Shown here: positions 26,691-35,808 of the stretch, one piece after another
Layout: every line of letters begins with the position of its first letter
How positions within the stretch are numbered: the stretch's first letter is position 1
Assembly: GCF_003667825.1 (NCBI RefSeq)
Contig: NZ_CP033043.1
Coordinates: 1,489,001 to 1,553,000, forward strand
Length of the DNA stretch: 64,000 nt
Source of the DNA: Metabacillus litoralis
GTDB taxonomy: Bacteria > Bacillota > Bacilli > Bacillales > Bacillaceae
Direction: 5' to 3'
Translations under genes and position numbers: made by a program
Notes under the pieces: generated by a model
Database searches by the model: none
Seen by the model: only the letters and a program-made list of their open reading frames with translations
Told to the model about the DNA's origin: nothing

Positions 26691-26702
26691 CCATGCTCCT
26701 CC

Positions 26703-27716
26703 TTAATAGTCCATTTTACGGTAGTATCTTCTAATATCTAACGAATGATCTCTTTCTCGCTCAAGATAGACACTAATTCGACCTGTTAGGGCCCAGTTTA
26801 CATTGATTGCGACATGCTTTCGGAATTCTTCACTAATTCCTGGTAGTGCATAATCCTTTGTATCAAGAATAAAGAGCTCATTCGTAATTTTATCTGCAAA
26901 ACGTTCAACTCTTTCAGCTAACGGACGAGTTTCATCTTCTCCTTTAAAAATGATCATACTTGTATCTTCTTCTACGAGTTCTAGTGTGCCATGGAAAAAT
27001 TCTGCTGCATGAATGGATTTTGATTTAATCCACTGCATTTCCTCTAATATGCACATGGCGTAAGAATACGTATTACCCCACAGATTTCCTGCACCTACTA
27101 GCATATGATACTTTGTATCTTTGTGGCGGATCGCAAATTGCTCAGCTCTTGAATCAAATTCCTCCATTGCCTGAGCCAGTGCTTCTGGTAAGGCGGCAAG
27201 CTCGTTTGCAAACTTCTCATATTGTGGAAACTCATTTTGGTTGTGAATAAAACGAAATGTTAATAATTGTAGGTGAAGAAAGAATGTGTCAAATGAATGT
27301 TTTTCATGTCCTGTTGAAATTCGATAATCTACAACATCTCCTAGTGGTGTATCTGGTAAGGCAACTAATCCAATCGTTGTTGCTCCTTTTTCTTTACAAA
27401 ATTCTGCAGCAGCTACCGTTTCCTTTGTTGTTCCTGTTACGGAAGCGAAGATACAAACAGAATCCTTTGTAAGATGACGGTTATTCATAACAAGAAGCTC
27501 AGCCGCAATTTCTGCATGCACTTCAATCGATGAATTTGATTTAAAAATATATTCATATGGAAGCATCATCGCAATCGTACCGCCTGAGCCAATTAGAAAG
27601 ATGTTTTTGAACCCTTTATTTGTAATCTCATCTACAATATTCTCAATTTCTTCTCTTTTAGAAAGTCCTACTGTCCCTACTAATTCTACAAACTGATCTT
27701 TATCAAATTTCAACAT
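26703..27716 (-). CDS. frlB: SIS-domain sugar deglycase, FrlB-like (copy 2)
   Basis: The product is 337 residues, the same length as the next gene and clearly its paralogue. It has FLIGSGGTIAMMLPYEY and SVTGTTKETVAAA in the first SIS domain and HAAEFFHGTLELVEEDTSM in the second. The expected reaction is deglycation of fructosamine 6-phosphates made by the FrlD-like kinase of the same cluster. It lies 16 bp after the MFS gene and belongs to the operon. Sequence divergence from copy 1 is mainly in the N-terminal sugar-facing loops, which suggests a difference in substrate. Confidence 0.82.
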   Translation of the reverse strand: MLKFDKDQFVELVGTVGLSKREEIENIVDEITNKGFKNIFLIGSGGTIAMMLPYEYIFKSNSSIEVHAEIAAELLVMNNRHLTKDSVCIFASVTGTTKETVAAAEFCKEKGATTIGLVALPDTPLGDVVDYRISTGHEKHSFDTFFLHLQLLTFRFIHNQNEFPQYEKFANELAALPEALAQAMEEFDSRAEQFAIRHKDTKYHMLVGAGNLWGNTYSYAMCILEEMQWIKSKSIHAAEFFHGTLELVEEDTSMIIFKGEDETRPLAERVERFADKITNELFILDTKDYALPGISEEFRKHVAINVNWALTGRISVYLERERDHSLDIRRYYRKMDY

Positions 27717-27732
27717 GATGATTCCTCCATAT

Positions 27733-28944
27733 CTATTTGTTTTTTAATGATATTGCCTTTATATAATGAAGCCTTTGATATGTCACAAAACATATCAGTG
27801 CAAATCCACCTATTCCTACACATGATAAGAAGAAAACAACTGGACCAAAGGAATCAAACACGATTCCTCCAAACAATGGACCAAGGGTTCGCCCAACATT
27901 TGCTGAGCCATTCACAATACCTTGATACATCCCTTTTTTACCCGACGGAGCTAAATAATCGGCAATCGCAGGAACCAATGGAAAAATGAGAATTTCTCCT
28001 ATTGTCATAATCACCATCGAGATCAGAAAGCCATGATAAAAGCTGCTTTGTGAAAGTAGCGTGAAGGAGATCATGTAAAAAAGCACACCAGCAGTTAATT
28101 GCCACATCCACGAAATGTTTTTCCGTAGCATATACCATTGAATAACTGGCTGTAGCAAGATAATGACGACGCCATTTATTGTCCAAATCAAGCTATACGA
28201 TGCTAGGGTAAAGCCAATTTGAAGCATATAGCTGGATATCGTTGTTTGCCATTGGTTGTAAATAACCCAGCAAAACATAAATCCTAAGCACAAGAGAATG
28301 AGTGCTGAAAGATTATTTGATTTATAAAATTGGATAGGCTGTTGGTCCTGAGAATGCTGCTCTTTAGTCGATTGGTTGTTGTGATTTGGTTCATCAAGCA
28401 GAGTCAAGACAATCAAAAGAAAAATGATATAGGTGAGGGCATTTACCCAAAAAACATAACGAAAATCAAACCCTGCTACGATTCCCCCTAATGCGGTACC
28501 TACAGCAACACCAATATTTAAAATAAGGTAGATAAGATGAAAGCTTTTACTTCCCCCTTCTTCCCATACATTGCCTGCAAGAGCATAGATTGGAGGAAAG
28601 AGCGAACCTATGCTTACTCCTAAGAGAATCATGGCGGTGATATACCATGGCCATGATAAGCCTACCGAAATAAACAGGAGGAGAATGACAGAAGATATCC
28701 CACCGTAAAGAAGCGTTCTCTTTGCTCGGATTCGGTCAAATAAAAAGCCTCCTAGAAAGCTACCAACAATTTCAGCTGCAGAATGGAGCATTAAGACAAA
28801 TCCTGCTTCAGATAATGTACGATTCATGCCATGTGTGATATAAATCGTGTGTAAGGGCCAAAGAAATGCCATTCCTGTTGAGTTAATCAGCATGGCAACC
28901 AACAAAACCTTCAGATTTCTTGGATAAGACCTCCAAAATGTCAT
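27733..28944 (-). CDS. MFS transporter within the frl cluster
   Basis: This 403-residue protein has about 12 membrane segments and the MFS loop motif GGFLFDRIRAKRTLLYGG between helices two and three (DRxxxKR). The central cytoplasmic loop (about 190-205) is glutamine-rich. MFS members of this type export or import small solutes. In the frl cluster it may take up free or aminoacyl sugars, or export by-products such as the released amine; the sequence does not decide. It is 17 bp upstream of the frlB copies and 36 bp downstream of the epimerase-like gene. Confidence 0.85.
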   Translation of the reverse strand: MTFWRSYPRNLKVLLVAMLINSTGMAFLWPLHTIYITHGMNRTLSEAGFVLMLHSAAEIVGSFLGGFLFDRIRAKRTLLYGGISSVILLLFISVGLSWPWYITAMILLGVSIGSLFPPIYALAGNVWEEGGSKSFHLIYLILNIGVAVGTALGGIVAGFDFRYVFWVNALTYIIFLLIVLTLLDEPNHNNQSTKEQHSQDQQPIQFYKSNNLSALILLCLGFMFCWVIYNQWQTTISSYMLQIGFTLASYSLIWTINGVVIILLQPVIQWYMLRKNISWMWQLTAGVLFYMISFTLLSQSSFYHGFLISMVIMTIGEILIFPLVPAIADYLAPSGKKGMYQGIVNGSANVGRTLGPLFGGIVFDSFGPVVFFLSCVGIGGFALICFVTYQRLHYIKAISLKNK

Positions 28945-28979
28945 AAAAGGAACCCTCTTTTTTTAGGTAGCAGGCTAGC

Positions 28980-29813
28980 CTATTTAAGGTATGGATCTAA
29001 TGTCCGTAAAGATTGTTCAATAGCAGCATTTGGATTCTGTAAATACTGCGCTGACGTAAACTCTAGCGTTAATGCTCCTTCGTAATGATATTCTGCTAAT
29101 GTTGCCATATAGTTTTCTAATGGCAGAACACCATCTCCCCAGGATAGGTGCCCAGTAGGATTTCCATCGATAAAGTGGATATGAACAAAGTCATCTTTTA
29201 ACTCTTTAAAATAGCTACTCAAATCCTCCTTCTCTACAGCTAAAGGAATCGTATCTACCATTCCTTTTAAGAATGGTGATGAAATGGAATTCAGCATTTC
29301 TTTTAAATCGGCTAAAGTACAAATTAAGTTTGACTCTACCTTTTGTAATGGTTCAAGGGCCAACAAAATCCCTTTCTTTTCTGCATAAGCTGTCAGTTTT
29401 TCCAATGAATCTCTTGCTCTTTTAAGCGCCTCACTTCTCCCTTCGTTGCGATAGCCCCAACCAGCTGTCACTAAAACCATAGGAGCTTCTAATTGGTTCG
29501 CTACATCAATTGACTTTTTAAAATAAGAGATGCTTCTTTCACGCATTACTGTTTCTTTGGCGGCAAGATTAATTGGATACATACATTGCTCTGGGGTAAA
29601 ACAAACAACCTCTAGTGATCTTCTTTCAATTTCTTTTTTGATTTGTTGAATATCTGATCCATTCATATCCTCCACATAACAATGTGGTGCAGCGCCCCAA
29701 ACCTCAATTTTTTGAAACTGATATTTTTCCATAGCATCTAAAAAATACTCGAACGGATAGTGTAGATAGTGAAAATTCATTCCGGTAAGTTGCGATCTTT
29801 TCATTTTTGTCAT
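28980..29813 (-). CDS. Sugar epimerase/isomerase of the TIM-barrel family, FrlC-like
   Basis: The product of about 277 residues is a xylose-isomerase-like TIM barrel (AP_endonuc_2 family): LALEPLQKVESNLICT, MVDTIPLAV, HIHFIDGNPTGHLSWGDG and LTLEFTSAQY hold the metal-binding Glu, Asp and His residues. In E. coli FrlC epimerises psicoselysine to fructoselysine, which feeds the deglycase. The Bacillus subtilis frl operon lacks this gene, so this cluster probably handles a wider range of substrates. The ATG at 29813 follows GGAGGG; the longer frame starts inside the ribosome-binding region. An FrlR-type operator lies 48 bp upstream. Confidence 0.78.
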   Translation of the reverse strand: MTKMKRSQLTGMNFHYLHYPFEYFLDAMEKYQFQKIEVWGAAPHCYVEDMNGSDIQQIKKEIERRSLEVVCFTPEQCMYPINLAAKETVMRERSISYFKKSIDVANQLEAPMVLVTAGWGYRNEGRSEALKRARDSLEKLTAYAEKKGILLALEPLQKVESNLICTLADLKEMLNSISSPFLKGMVDTIPLAVEKEDLSSYFKELKDDFVHIHFIDGNPTGHLSWGDGVLPLENYMATLAEYHYEGALTLEFTSAQYLQNPNAAIEQSLRTLDPYLK

Positions 29814-29860
29814 AACATCCCTCCTTCTCATGCACATAGTTTAGAGTATTTTTTTTTACT

Positions 29861-29874
29861 TTGGTATATACCAA
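29861..29874. promoter_or_regulatory. Third FrlR-type operator, inside the operon
   Basis: TTGGTATATACCAA is a perfect palindrome with the same TGGTATATACCA core found at 33975-34000 and 34844-34867. It lies between the frlM-like and epimerase genes, suggesting a second controlled promoter. Confidence 0.75.
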
Positions 29875-29940
29875 TTGAGGTAGTACTTTTTTGCAATAAC
29901 GAAAGCGAATAGAAGAGGAGTAATAGATACTCCCTTTCTA

Positions 29941-30768
29941 TCATCCCTTGACCCCACCTGCTGAAATGCCTCGTACAAATTGCTTTTGAAACATGATATA
30001 AGCAATAACCATTGGCAACGCTGATATCGCCAAGCCCGCTAACTGTATACCAAAGTTTGTATTTAGTTGACTTCGTAAATTCATCAGTCCAACAGGTATT
30101 GTACGAAGACTTGAGTCCTCTATAAAAACAAGAGCAAACATAAATTCATTCCATACGAACATCCCTGTTAAAAGAGCAGCTGATGCGATAATGGGCTTCC
30201 CCATCGGTAGAATAATATGCCAAAATACCTTCCAGCTGTTACAGCCATCAATGATTGCTGATTCCTCCAGCTCCTTAGGAATGGAAAGGAAATAAGACCT
30301 CATAAGAAAAATGGCAAATGGTAGCTGAAACGCTACATATGGTAGAATTAAGGCTCCATACGTATTATATAGACCAACTGCTTGGAGCAATTTATAAAGT
30401 GGTAATAAGCTTACCTGTGGAGCAAGCATTAATCCACTAAGGATGATCACAAGCAACATGTTTTGGCCTTTAAACTGAAAACGACTTAATCCATAAGCAG
30501 CCATCGCCCCCAAAAGTAAGATGATACTGACGGATACAATTGTCACAAAAACACTATTAAAGAAAAAATCTCCCACCCCTGCATCCCAAGCAGCTTTGTA
30601 GTTCCCCCAAAGCCATTCCTCTGGAAGTGACCATGTATTTAAAAAGAAATCTCTGTTTGATTTAAGACCACTTAAGCAAAGCCAGATAAGGGGAAAGATA
30701 ATAACGAAAGAAAAAATCCCAAACCATACGATAACAGCAAGTTGAAAGATTCGATTTTTAATCGTCAT
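29941..30768 (-). CDS. frlM: Sugar ABC transporter permease, FrlM-like
   Basis: The 275-residue MalG-type permease has six membrane segments and the EAA loop (ELEESAIIDGCNSWKVFWHIILPMGKP) that docks the shared ATPase. With the FrlN-like permease and the FrlO-like binding protein it forms an importer for fructosamines. No ATPase gene is in the cluster; Bacillus sugar importers of this class commonly share the MsmX ATPase. It starts 8 bp after frlN, with GGAGGTG upstream. Confidence 0.85.
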   Translation of the reverse strand: MTIKNRIFQLAVIVWFGIFSFVIIFPLIWLCLSGLKSNRDFFLNTWSLPEEWLWGNYKAAWDAGVGDFFFNSVFVTIVSVSIILLLGAMAAYGLSRFQFKGQNMLLVIILSGLMLAPQVSLLPLYKLLQAVGLYNTYGALILPYVAFQLPFAIFLMRSYFLSIPKELEESAIIDGCNSWKVFWHIILPMGKPIIASAALLTGMFVWNEFMFALVFIEDSSLRTIPVGLMNLRSQLNTNFGIQLAGLAISALPMVIAYIMFQKQFVRGISAGGVKG

Positions 30769-30776
30769 TGTCGTTA

Positions 30777-31661
30777 CTACACCTCCTTACCTGTTTTTCC
30801 AATTTTCATTTGTATCAGTGATAAGGTTAACGTAATAACAAATATAACTGTGCCAATCGTAGAGGCGTAGCCCATCTCGTCATTTCGAAAAGCCGATCTA
30901 TAAAGCATTGTTCCCAGTACTTCGGTTGAACGCCCTGGTCCTCCGAATGTCATGACGTACACTTCATCAAACACCTTAAATGCTCCAATGACAGTAATCA
31001 CACTTCCAACAAGAATCATTTCTCGTATTTGAGGCAATGTGATGTGAAAGAAAGATTTTATCCTAGAAGCCCCATCGATCATCGCTGCTTCATAATATTC
31101 ATCTGGTATTTTTTGCATGGCAATTAAGAATAGCATCGTCATATAACCGGTATATTGCCATTGAGAAACGGCAACGACTGCATAAATCGCGGTTTTACTA
31201 TCTCCAAGCCATGAATGAGTCCATTCTGAGAGACCAATTGCCTCTAATGTTCCATTTACAAGCCCCACCTCTGGATTGTAGAGAAGCTGCCAAAGCAATC
31301 CTACTACCGCTATCGAAATAACAGAGGGGATAAAAAAGACTGTACGGAAAAATGGTTGAAATCTACGAATCAATTTATCTTCTAAAATGGCGGCAATAAT
31401 AATTCCTAAGCCTACTTGAAAAATGAGAGATATGATCGCATATAAGGCATTGTTTTTTAATGCCGTGTAAAACACAGGATCTTTAAATAATCTTAGATAG
31501 TAATCAAAACCAACAAAGACCTTCTCTGTACCAAATGAATTCCATCGAAAAAAGCTATTGTAAAGATTTAAAATGATCGGTAAAAACACCATACATACGA
31601 CGATCAGCAATGCAGGTAAAATGTATAATAATGCTGTTCGACTACTTCGATAATTTTTCAT
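30777..31661 (-). CDS. frlN: Sugar ABC transporter permease, FrlN-like
   Basis: This MalF-type permease of about 294 residues has six membrane segments and an EAA loop (DEYYEAAMIDGASRIKSFFHITLPQIRE). It pairs with the FrlM-like permease 8 bp downstream. The ATG at 31661 has GGAGGGG 5 nt upstream; a GTG one codon earlier is too close to it. A stable stem-loop sits between this gene and the binding-protein gene, which would let the binding protein be made in excess. Confidence 0.85.
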   Translation of the reverse strand: MKNYRSSRTALLYILPALLIVVCMVFLPIILNLYNSFFRWNSFGTEKVFVGFDYYLRLFKDPVFYTALKNNALYAIISLIFQVGLGIIIAAILEDKLIRRFQPFFRTVFFIPSVISIAVVGLLWQLLYNPEVGLVNGTLEAIGLSEWTHSWLGDSKTAIYAVVAVSQWQYTGYMTMLFLIAMQKIPDEYYEAAMIDGASRIKSFFHITLPQIREMILVGSVITVIGAFKVFDEVYVMTFGGPGRSTEVLGTMLYRSAFRNDEMGYASTIGTVIFVITLTLSLIQMKIGKTGKEV

Positions 31662-31679
31662 CACGTCCCCTCCAGGAGG

Positions 31680-31708
31680 GGGTAAACAGTAAGGGCTACT
31701 GCTTACCC
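31680..31708 (-). promoter_or_regulatory. mRNA stem-loop between binding protein and permease genes
   Basis: GGGTAAACAGTA (31680-31691) and TACTGCTTACCC (31697-31708) form a 12-bp stem (one G-U pair on the minus-strand RNA) with a 5-nt loop and no T-run. Such hairpins behind solute-binding protein genes block 3' exonucleases and raise expression of the upstream gene. Confidence 0.7.
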
Positions 31709-31716
31709 TTTAGCTT

Positions 31717-33006
31717 TTATTCCACTTCACTTTGAACTTCTTTTGCTACTTTCTGAACTTCTTTTATAATTTCTTCAGGTGATTTTGATCCATCTAACAA
31801 TAATTGGATATTGGATAAATACACATCAGCAACCTTTGCGTGTACATCTGTATCAAGCCATTCTGCCATTCCTTCTGCTTTTTTCATCGTATCAACACCC
31901 TCAACTACTTGTTGCAGGGCAGTATCTGGGTTCGTTGCTCCATCAATTGGACTCGGCCAGCCAATTTGTTCTGCCAGTTTAATCGCATTTTCTTTACTGG
32001 TTAAAAACTTTAAGAATTTGATCGCTTCCTCTGGATGCTCTGTTTTAGACGAAACGATAAATCCATCTGGTGCGCCCGTTATAAAGTTTTGATTACCCTT
32101 TCCTTCTGAAATCGCTGGCATTTGGAAGAAGCCCCAGTTTCCTGACAAGCTATCTTCAACATTTTGAAATTCCTCTAACTCCACATACATCATGGCTCCT
32201 TCTCCTGTAAAGAAATACTGCTTTGCCATATCATGTGAGCTAGAGTTCACATTGTCCATTAAATAGCCCTTTTGGTTTAGTTCTGCAAACATTTCCATTG
32301 CTTTTACATACCCTGGATCTGTAAATTCTCCTGAACGAGGATTATAATCATTCATTCTTACATCCTGAGCGACCATTTTCTGATTAAGACCAGTTAAATA
32401 GTGAATCGCTGCCCACGGACTTTCGTTACCTAAAATAATTGGAGTTTCTCCGCCTTGTTTGAGTGTTTCTAGGACATTCATAAATTCATCCCATGTCTGA
32501 GGTGCTTGTAGATTGTATTTATCGAAGATTTCCTTGTTGTATACAAAGAACTTGCCGTTGAATCGAAGAGGTATACCATAGTTTTTGTCATCAGATGAAA
32601 ATGGTTGAAGTGAAGCTGGAATAAAGCTATCCTTCCATGCAGGATCTTCCTCTAAATAAGGAGTTAAGTCTAAGGCTGCCCCGGCACGAACAAATTTCCT
32701 TGCAAACTCTCCTGACCATGAAAACATAATATCGGGTACTTCATTACCACCTAATATAACCCGTAGCTTATCTTTAATCGGTTCGTCTGCGATCGCTTCC
32801 ATATCAATTTTAATATCAGGATTTTGTTCCTCAAATTCCTTGACTACTTCTTCAAAATATGGAGCATATTCAGGCTGCGGCCACTTGTGCAAAAATTTCA
32901 AGACTGTTTTTCCTTCTGCTTCACCTGATGAAGAATTAGAACATCCCGTAAGCAAAAGGACAAAAATTAGCATGGCAACTCCTAGCGTCTTTGTCATTTT
33001 TCTCAT
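31717..33006 (-). CDS. frlO: Extracellular sugar-binding lipoprotein, FrlO-like
   Basis: The 429-residue protein has a lipoprotein signal (hydrophobic stretch, then LLTGC with lipidated Cys22) and a solute-binding fold of the family-1 type (MalE/UgpB). It captures the substrate outside the cell for the FrlN/FrlM permeases. A typical hinge pattern is visible (GIPLRFNGKFFVYNKEIFDKYNL, TGAPDGFIVSSKTEHPEEAIKFLKFL). AAGGAGGGTC lies before the ATG. It is the third gene of the frl cluster. Confidence 0.87.
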   Translation of the reverse strand: MRKMTKTLGVAMLIFVLLLTGCSNSSSGEAEGKTVLKFLHKWPQPEYAPYFEEVVKEFEEQNPDIKIDMEAIADEPIKDKLRVILGGNEVPDIMFSWSGEFARKFVRAGAALDLTPYLEEDPAWKDSFIPASLQPFSSDDKNYGIPLRFNGKFFVYNKEIFDKYNLQAPQTWDEFMNVLETLKQGGETPIILGNESPWAAIHYLTGLNQKMVAQDVRMNDYNPRSGEFTDPGYVKAMEMFAELNQKGYLMDNVNSSSHDMAKQYFFTGEGAMMYVELEEFQNVEDSLSGNWGFFQMPAISEGKGNQNFITGAPDGFIVSSKTEHPEEAIKFLKFLTSKENAIKLAEQIGWPSPIDGATNPDTALQQVVEGVDTMKKAEGMAEWLDTDVHAKVADVYLSNIQLLLDGSKSPEEIIKEVQKVAKEVQSEVE

Positions 33007-33112
33007 GTATTGACCCTCCTTATTTCATGTTTTCTAAGTCAGACTCATTCCGTTTTATTGACCACCTCCTATAGAATGAAACGATTTATTTTTTCTCTCT
33101 AAAAGAGAGTTT

Positions 33113-33955
33113 TTAATAAATTAGTCCATGACCAAATGCACCATCTACTAAACATGTTTTGGCTGCAAATTCAGCGCCTTTTTCAAGACTTGTTTTGATA
33201 AGGTCAGCTTGAGAAATGATCGTTTTCTCTTTTTTACCTTTTAAATAATGTAAGATAAAGGCCGTAAAGAAGGAATCTCCTGCACCTAATGTATCAACCG
33301 GCTTTACAAAATGTGGCTTCTGCTTGTAAAAGTTCTCCCCATCATATACCACTGATCCTCGCGAGCCCATCGTACCAATACTTAATCTACTTCCATAGGA
33401 ATGGGCCTTAATTAGAAGTGCTTCAACTTCTTCCTCAGACAGTTGACCGCACGACAACAAGCTAATATCAACATCCTTACAAACCGTTTTTAATTTCTGA
33501 TCTGTATATTCATTGGAAAAATCATAGGATAAGAGAACACCAGCTTCCTTGATTTTATGCAATTCAGCATCCATATCGCTATATACGCTACTATGTGCTA
33601 TTTCAAATGTTTTGATATATTCGATGTCATCCTCCAAAAGAACAACAGGATGATCTTTTTGAATGCCGCCATCATTACCGCCGATAAACACTCGATCACC
33701 ATCTACTAAATCAACTGCAGCATATCCATTTTCACCTTTATGCTGACGACAATGAGCTATATCAATTTCTAAGCTTTTAAGAGTTTTTATAATATGATTT
33801 GCTGCAGCATCATCACCAAACACCCCAAGATAGGCTGCATCCACTCCCAATTGCTTTGCATAAACACTAAAGTTCAATGCATTACCACCAGGATACATCG
33901 TTCGCTTGTAAACATATTTATCTACTACATTATCACCAACACCAATCACTCTCAT
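33113..33955 (-). CDS. frlD: PfkB-family fructosamine kinase, FrlD-like
   Basis: This 280-residue ribokinase-family enzyme has the N-terminal GDNVVDKYVYK and GGNALNFSVYAKQLG segments and the C-terminal signature DTLGAGDSFFTAFILHYL with the catalytic Asp. In this cluster it is expected to phosphorylate imported fructosamines at carbon 6, giving the substrate for the FrlB-like deglycases. It is the first structural gene; an FrlR-type operator lies 20 bp upstream of the start. The length fits Bacillus subtilis FrlD. Confidence 0.83.
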   Translation of the reverse strand: MRVIGVGDNVVDKYVYKRTMYPGGNALNFSVYAKQLGVDAAYLGVFGDDAAANHIIKTLKSLEIDIAHCRQHKGENGYAAVDLVDGDRVFIGGNDGGIQKDHPVVLLEDDIEYIKTFEIAHSSVYSDMDAELHKIKEAGVLLSYDFSNEYTDQKLKTVCKDVDISLLSCGQLSEEEVEALLIKAHSYGSRLSIGTMGSRGSVVYDGENFYKQKPHFVKPVDTLGAGDSFFTAFILHYLKGKKEKTIISQADLIKTSLEKGAEFAAKTCLVDGAFGHGLIY

Positions 33956-33974
33956 GAGTAGCCCCCCTGGAAAA

Positions 33975-34000
33975 CATTAAATGGTATATACCATTTAATG
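33975..34000. promoter_or_regulatory. FrlR-type operator upstream of frlD
   Basis: A perfect 26-bp palindrome with core AAATGGTATATACCATTT lies between the regulator stop codon and the frlD start. Confidence 0.85.
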
Positions 34001-34023
34001 TGAGATCATACCTAAAATGAAGA

Positions 34024-34761
34024 TCATTTTAGGTTTAATTCTGAGTAAAATTTAACAATATCACTTCTTGTTAATGACGTAGAGAATTCAATTTCCTTGT
34101 CGTTTCGATCAAAGGCAACCGCTTCCCGGAAAATACAAGGACTCTCAGAACGTATTTTTAAGAGTTTACTTTCATTTTCATCAGAAAACGTAACTCTCAT
34201 AAATTCTTTTGCCTTTACAAGTTTAATTCCAAATTCATTCTCTAATACGTTATATAATGAAATATCATTTGTGATAAGGCTCTTAATATTTTGACAATAC
34301 TGTTCTGGAATAAAAGATTCCTCTATTGCAATTGGTCGGTCGTTTACTAAACGAAGACGTTTTACAGTAAACAGCTCTTCCCCTTCAGGAAGCTGCAGTT
34401 TTTCTGCTAAAAATGGTGTAGCTTTCGAATGTCCTATTGATAGTACCTGTGTACTGGGAGTTAGCCCTTTTCCTAGCATATCGTTCGTAAAACTGTTAAA
34501 CGTAATAAAATCCATTTGAATTTTATTATTTGAAACAAAGCTACCTGCCCCAACTCGACGCTCAACAAGTCCTTCTCTTTCTAATGCTGACAAAGTATGT
34601 CTTGCGGTCATTCTACTAATCCCATATTGAGCCGCTAAATCACGTTCTGAAGGCAGCTTATCGCCATGCTTTAGCTTCCCTATTTCGATCTCTTCGACTA
34701 TTTTTTCTTTAAGTTGTTTATAAAACGGAGCTGATTCCTCGTTTCCTAGCAATTTTTTCAT
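34024..34761 (-). CDS. frlR: GntR-family regulator with UTRA domain, FrlR-like
   Basis: The 245-residue protein has an N-terminal winged helix (KLPSERDLAAQYGISRMTARHTLSALEREGLVERRVGAGSFV) and a C-terminal UTRA ligand-binding domain (about 85-240). HutC-subfamily GntR regulators bind palindromic sites and are released by a sugar phosphate; here three TGGTATATACCA palindromes occur in the cluster, one upstream of this gene. The expected effector is a fructosamine 6-phosphate or related compound (inference). Confidence 0.87.
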   Translation of the reverse strand: MKKLLGNEESAPFYKQLKEKIVEEIEIGKLKHGDKLPSERDLAAQYGISRMTARHTLSALEREGLVERRVGAGSFVSNNKIQMDFITFNSFTNDMLGKGLTPSTQVLSIGHSKATPFLAEKLQLPEGEELFTVKRLRLVNDRPIAIEESFIPEQYCQNIKSLITNDISLYNVLENEFGIKLVKAKEFMRVTFSDENESKLLKIRSESPCIFREAVAFDRNDKEIEFSTSLTRSDIVKFYSELNLK

Positions 34762-34843
34762 AAGACATTTCCTACTTCCTCCAAGTAATAATCAATATCA
34801 TTATATATGATAGTGAGTTACTTCTTGCAAATAAAGCCTTGGG

Positions 34844-34867
34844 TTATAATGGTATATACCATTATAA
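34844..34867. promoter_or_regulatory. FrlR-type operator upstream of frlR
   Basis: A perfect 24-bp palindrome with core TAATGGTATATACCATTA lies 83 bp upstream of the frlR start, consistent with autoregulation. A TTGCAA and TATATA pair downstream of it forms a possible promoter. Confidence 0.82.
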
Positions 34868-34927
34868 GTAATTTTGAAAACAATTAAGATTTATCCTATG
34901 ATGAAGTTAGTAGGACAACCAAACAAT

Positions 34928-34942
34928 TTAAGCGCTTACATA
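34928..34942 (-). promoter_or_regulatory. Possible CcpA (cre) site
   Basis: The minus strand reads ATGTAAGCGCTTAAA, close to the cre consensus TGNAANCGNNNNCN but lacking its final C. It is upstream of frlR; carbon-catabolite control would suit a sugar operon. This is a weak call. Confidence 0.3.
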
Positions 34943-35076
34943 ATCAGCGAAATAATTTTTGTGTTGCTTTTGTTATTATTAGAATAGTCTAAATCTTTTT
35001 GGCTGTCAATTAGATAAAAGGTAAAACCATTCCTCTTTTTACGACATTATTTGCTTTTTTCAGATCAAGGGTGTTG

Positions 35077-35757
35077 TCATTCCTCGTCTTCTATCTCCAT
35101 CTTTTTAAGACAATTATCAATAATACTTTTATCAATTCCATTTACTAACTGGTACTTTTCTTTATAAATGGTTACGATGGCATTTTTTATTTCATCCTTA
35201 CTTCGTTTATTAATGTCTAAATTCTTAATAAAAAGATCTAGTGGTATATCTCCCATTTCATCATGTAAGGCAGGTTGTAGATATGGTATTTCATCACATT
35301 TTTCATAGCCATTTCTAGAGAAAAATTGATATCTTTTAAGACAATCTTGCTTTTCTTTTTCGGTGTGTACCATTTCTGGTGTTTCTGTTTCTAAGAAAAT
35401 GGCTTTCATTGTTGAGTTTCCTGCTAGAAGGGCATCTTTGTTTAACAATTCTTCTATCTTCAATAATGTTTTTGAGCCTAGTCCTTTATTACGGATTTCA
35501 GGATTCGTCACAATATATACAATGAAGCCTGCATTTATTTTTGCAAAATAGTGTCCTGTAGCAAACGAAGCCAGCTGGTTACCTTTAAGCCCTACTAAGA
35601 AATGATAATTATTTGGTCTTTTTGTATATTGCAAGCCTCTTAAAAAGGTTTGATGTGGTTCTCGCACTTCGATTGGAAACGCCTGATCGTATAATTTCAT
35701 AGCAGATTCATAGTGTTCTAATGATTCTTCTGTTATTTCAACCCAATTTATTGTCAT
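35077..35757 (-). CDS. GNAT-family N-acetyltransferase
   Basis: The product of about 226 residues has a GNAT core: strand ...FIVYIVTNPEIRNKGLGSKTLLKIEELL holds motif A (the RNKGLGSK acetyl-CoA pyrophosphate loop), and YQFFSRNGYEKCDEIPY is the family C-terminal motif. The C-terminal 60 residues extend beyond the minimal fold. The substrate is unknown. ATG 35757 is preferred over the longer frame because AAGG lies upstream of it. Confidence 0.8.
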   Translation of the reverse strand: MTINWVEITEESLEHYESAMKLYDQAFPIEVREPHQTFLRGLQYTKRPNNYHFLVGLKGNQLASFATGHYFAKINAGFIVYIVTNPEIRNKGLGSKTLLKIEELLNKDALLAGNSTMKAIFLETETPEMVHTEKEKQDCLKRYQFFSRNGYEKCDEIPYLQPALHDEMGDIPLDLFIKNLDINKRSKDEIKNAIVTIYKEKYQLVNGIDKSIIDNCLKKMEIEDEE

Positions 35758-35808
35758 AATAAAACCAACCTTCAATTAACAAATTTCAATCTTAGTGATA
35801 TGACTATT

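Noticed and set aside
33077-33107. Terminator between frlD and frlO
   Set aside because: The CTCTCT/AGAGAG hairpin is followed by A, not T, on the coding (minus) strand; it is not a terminator for the operon.
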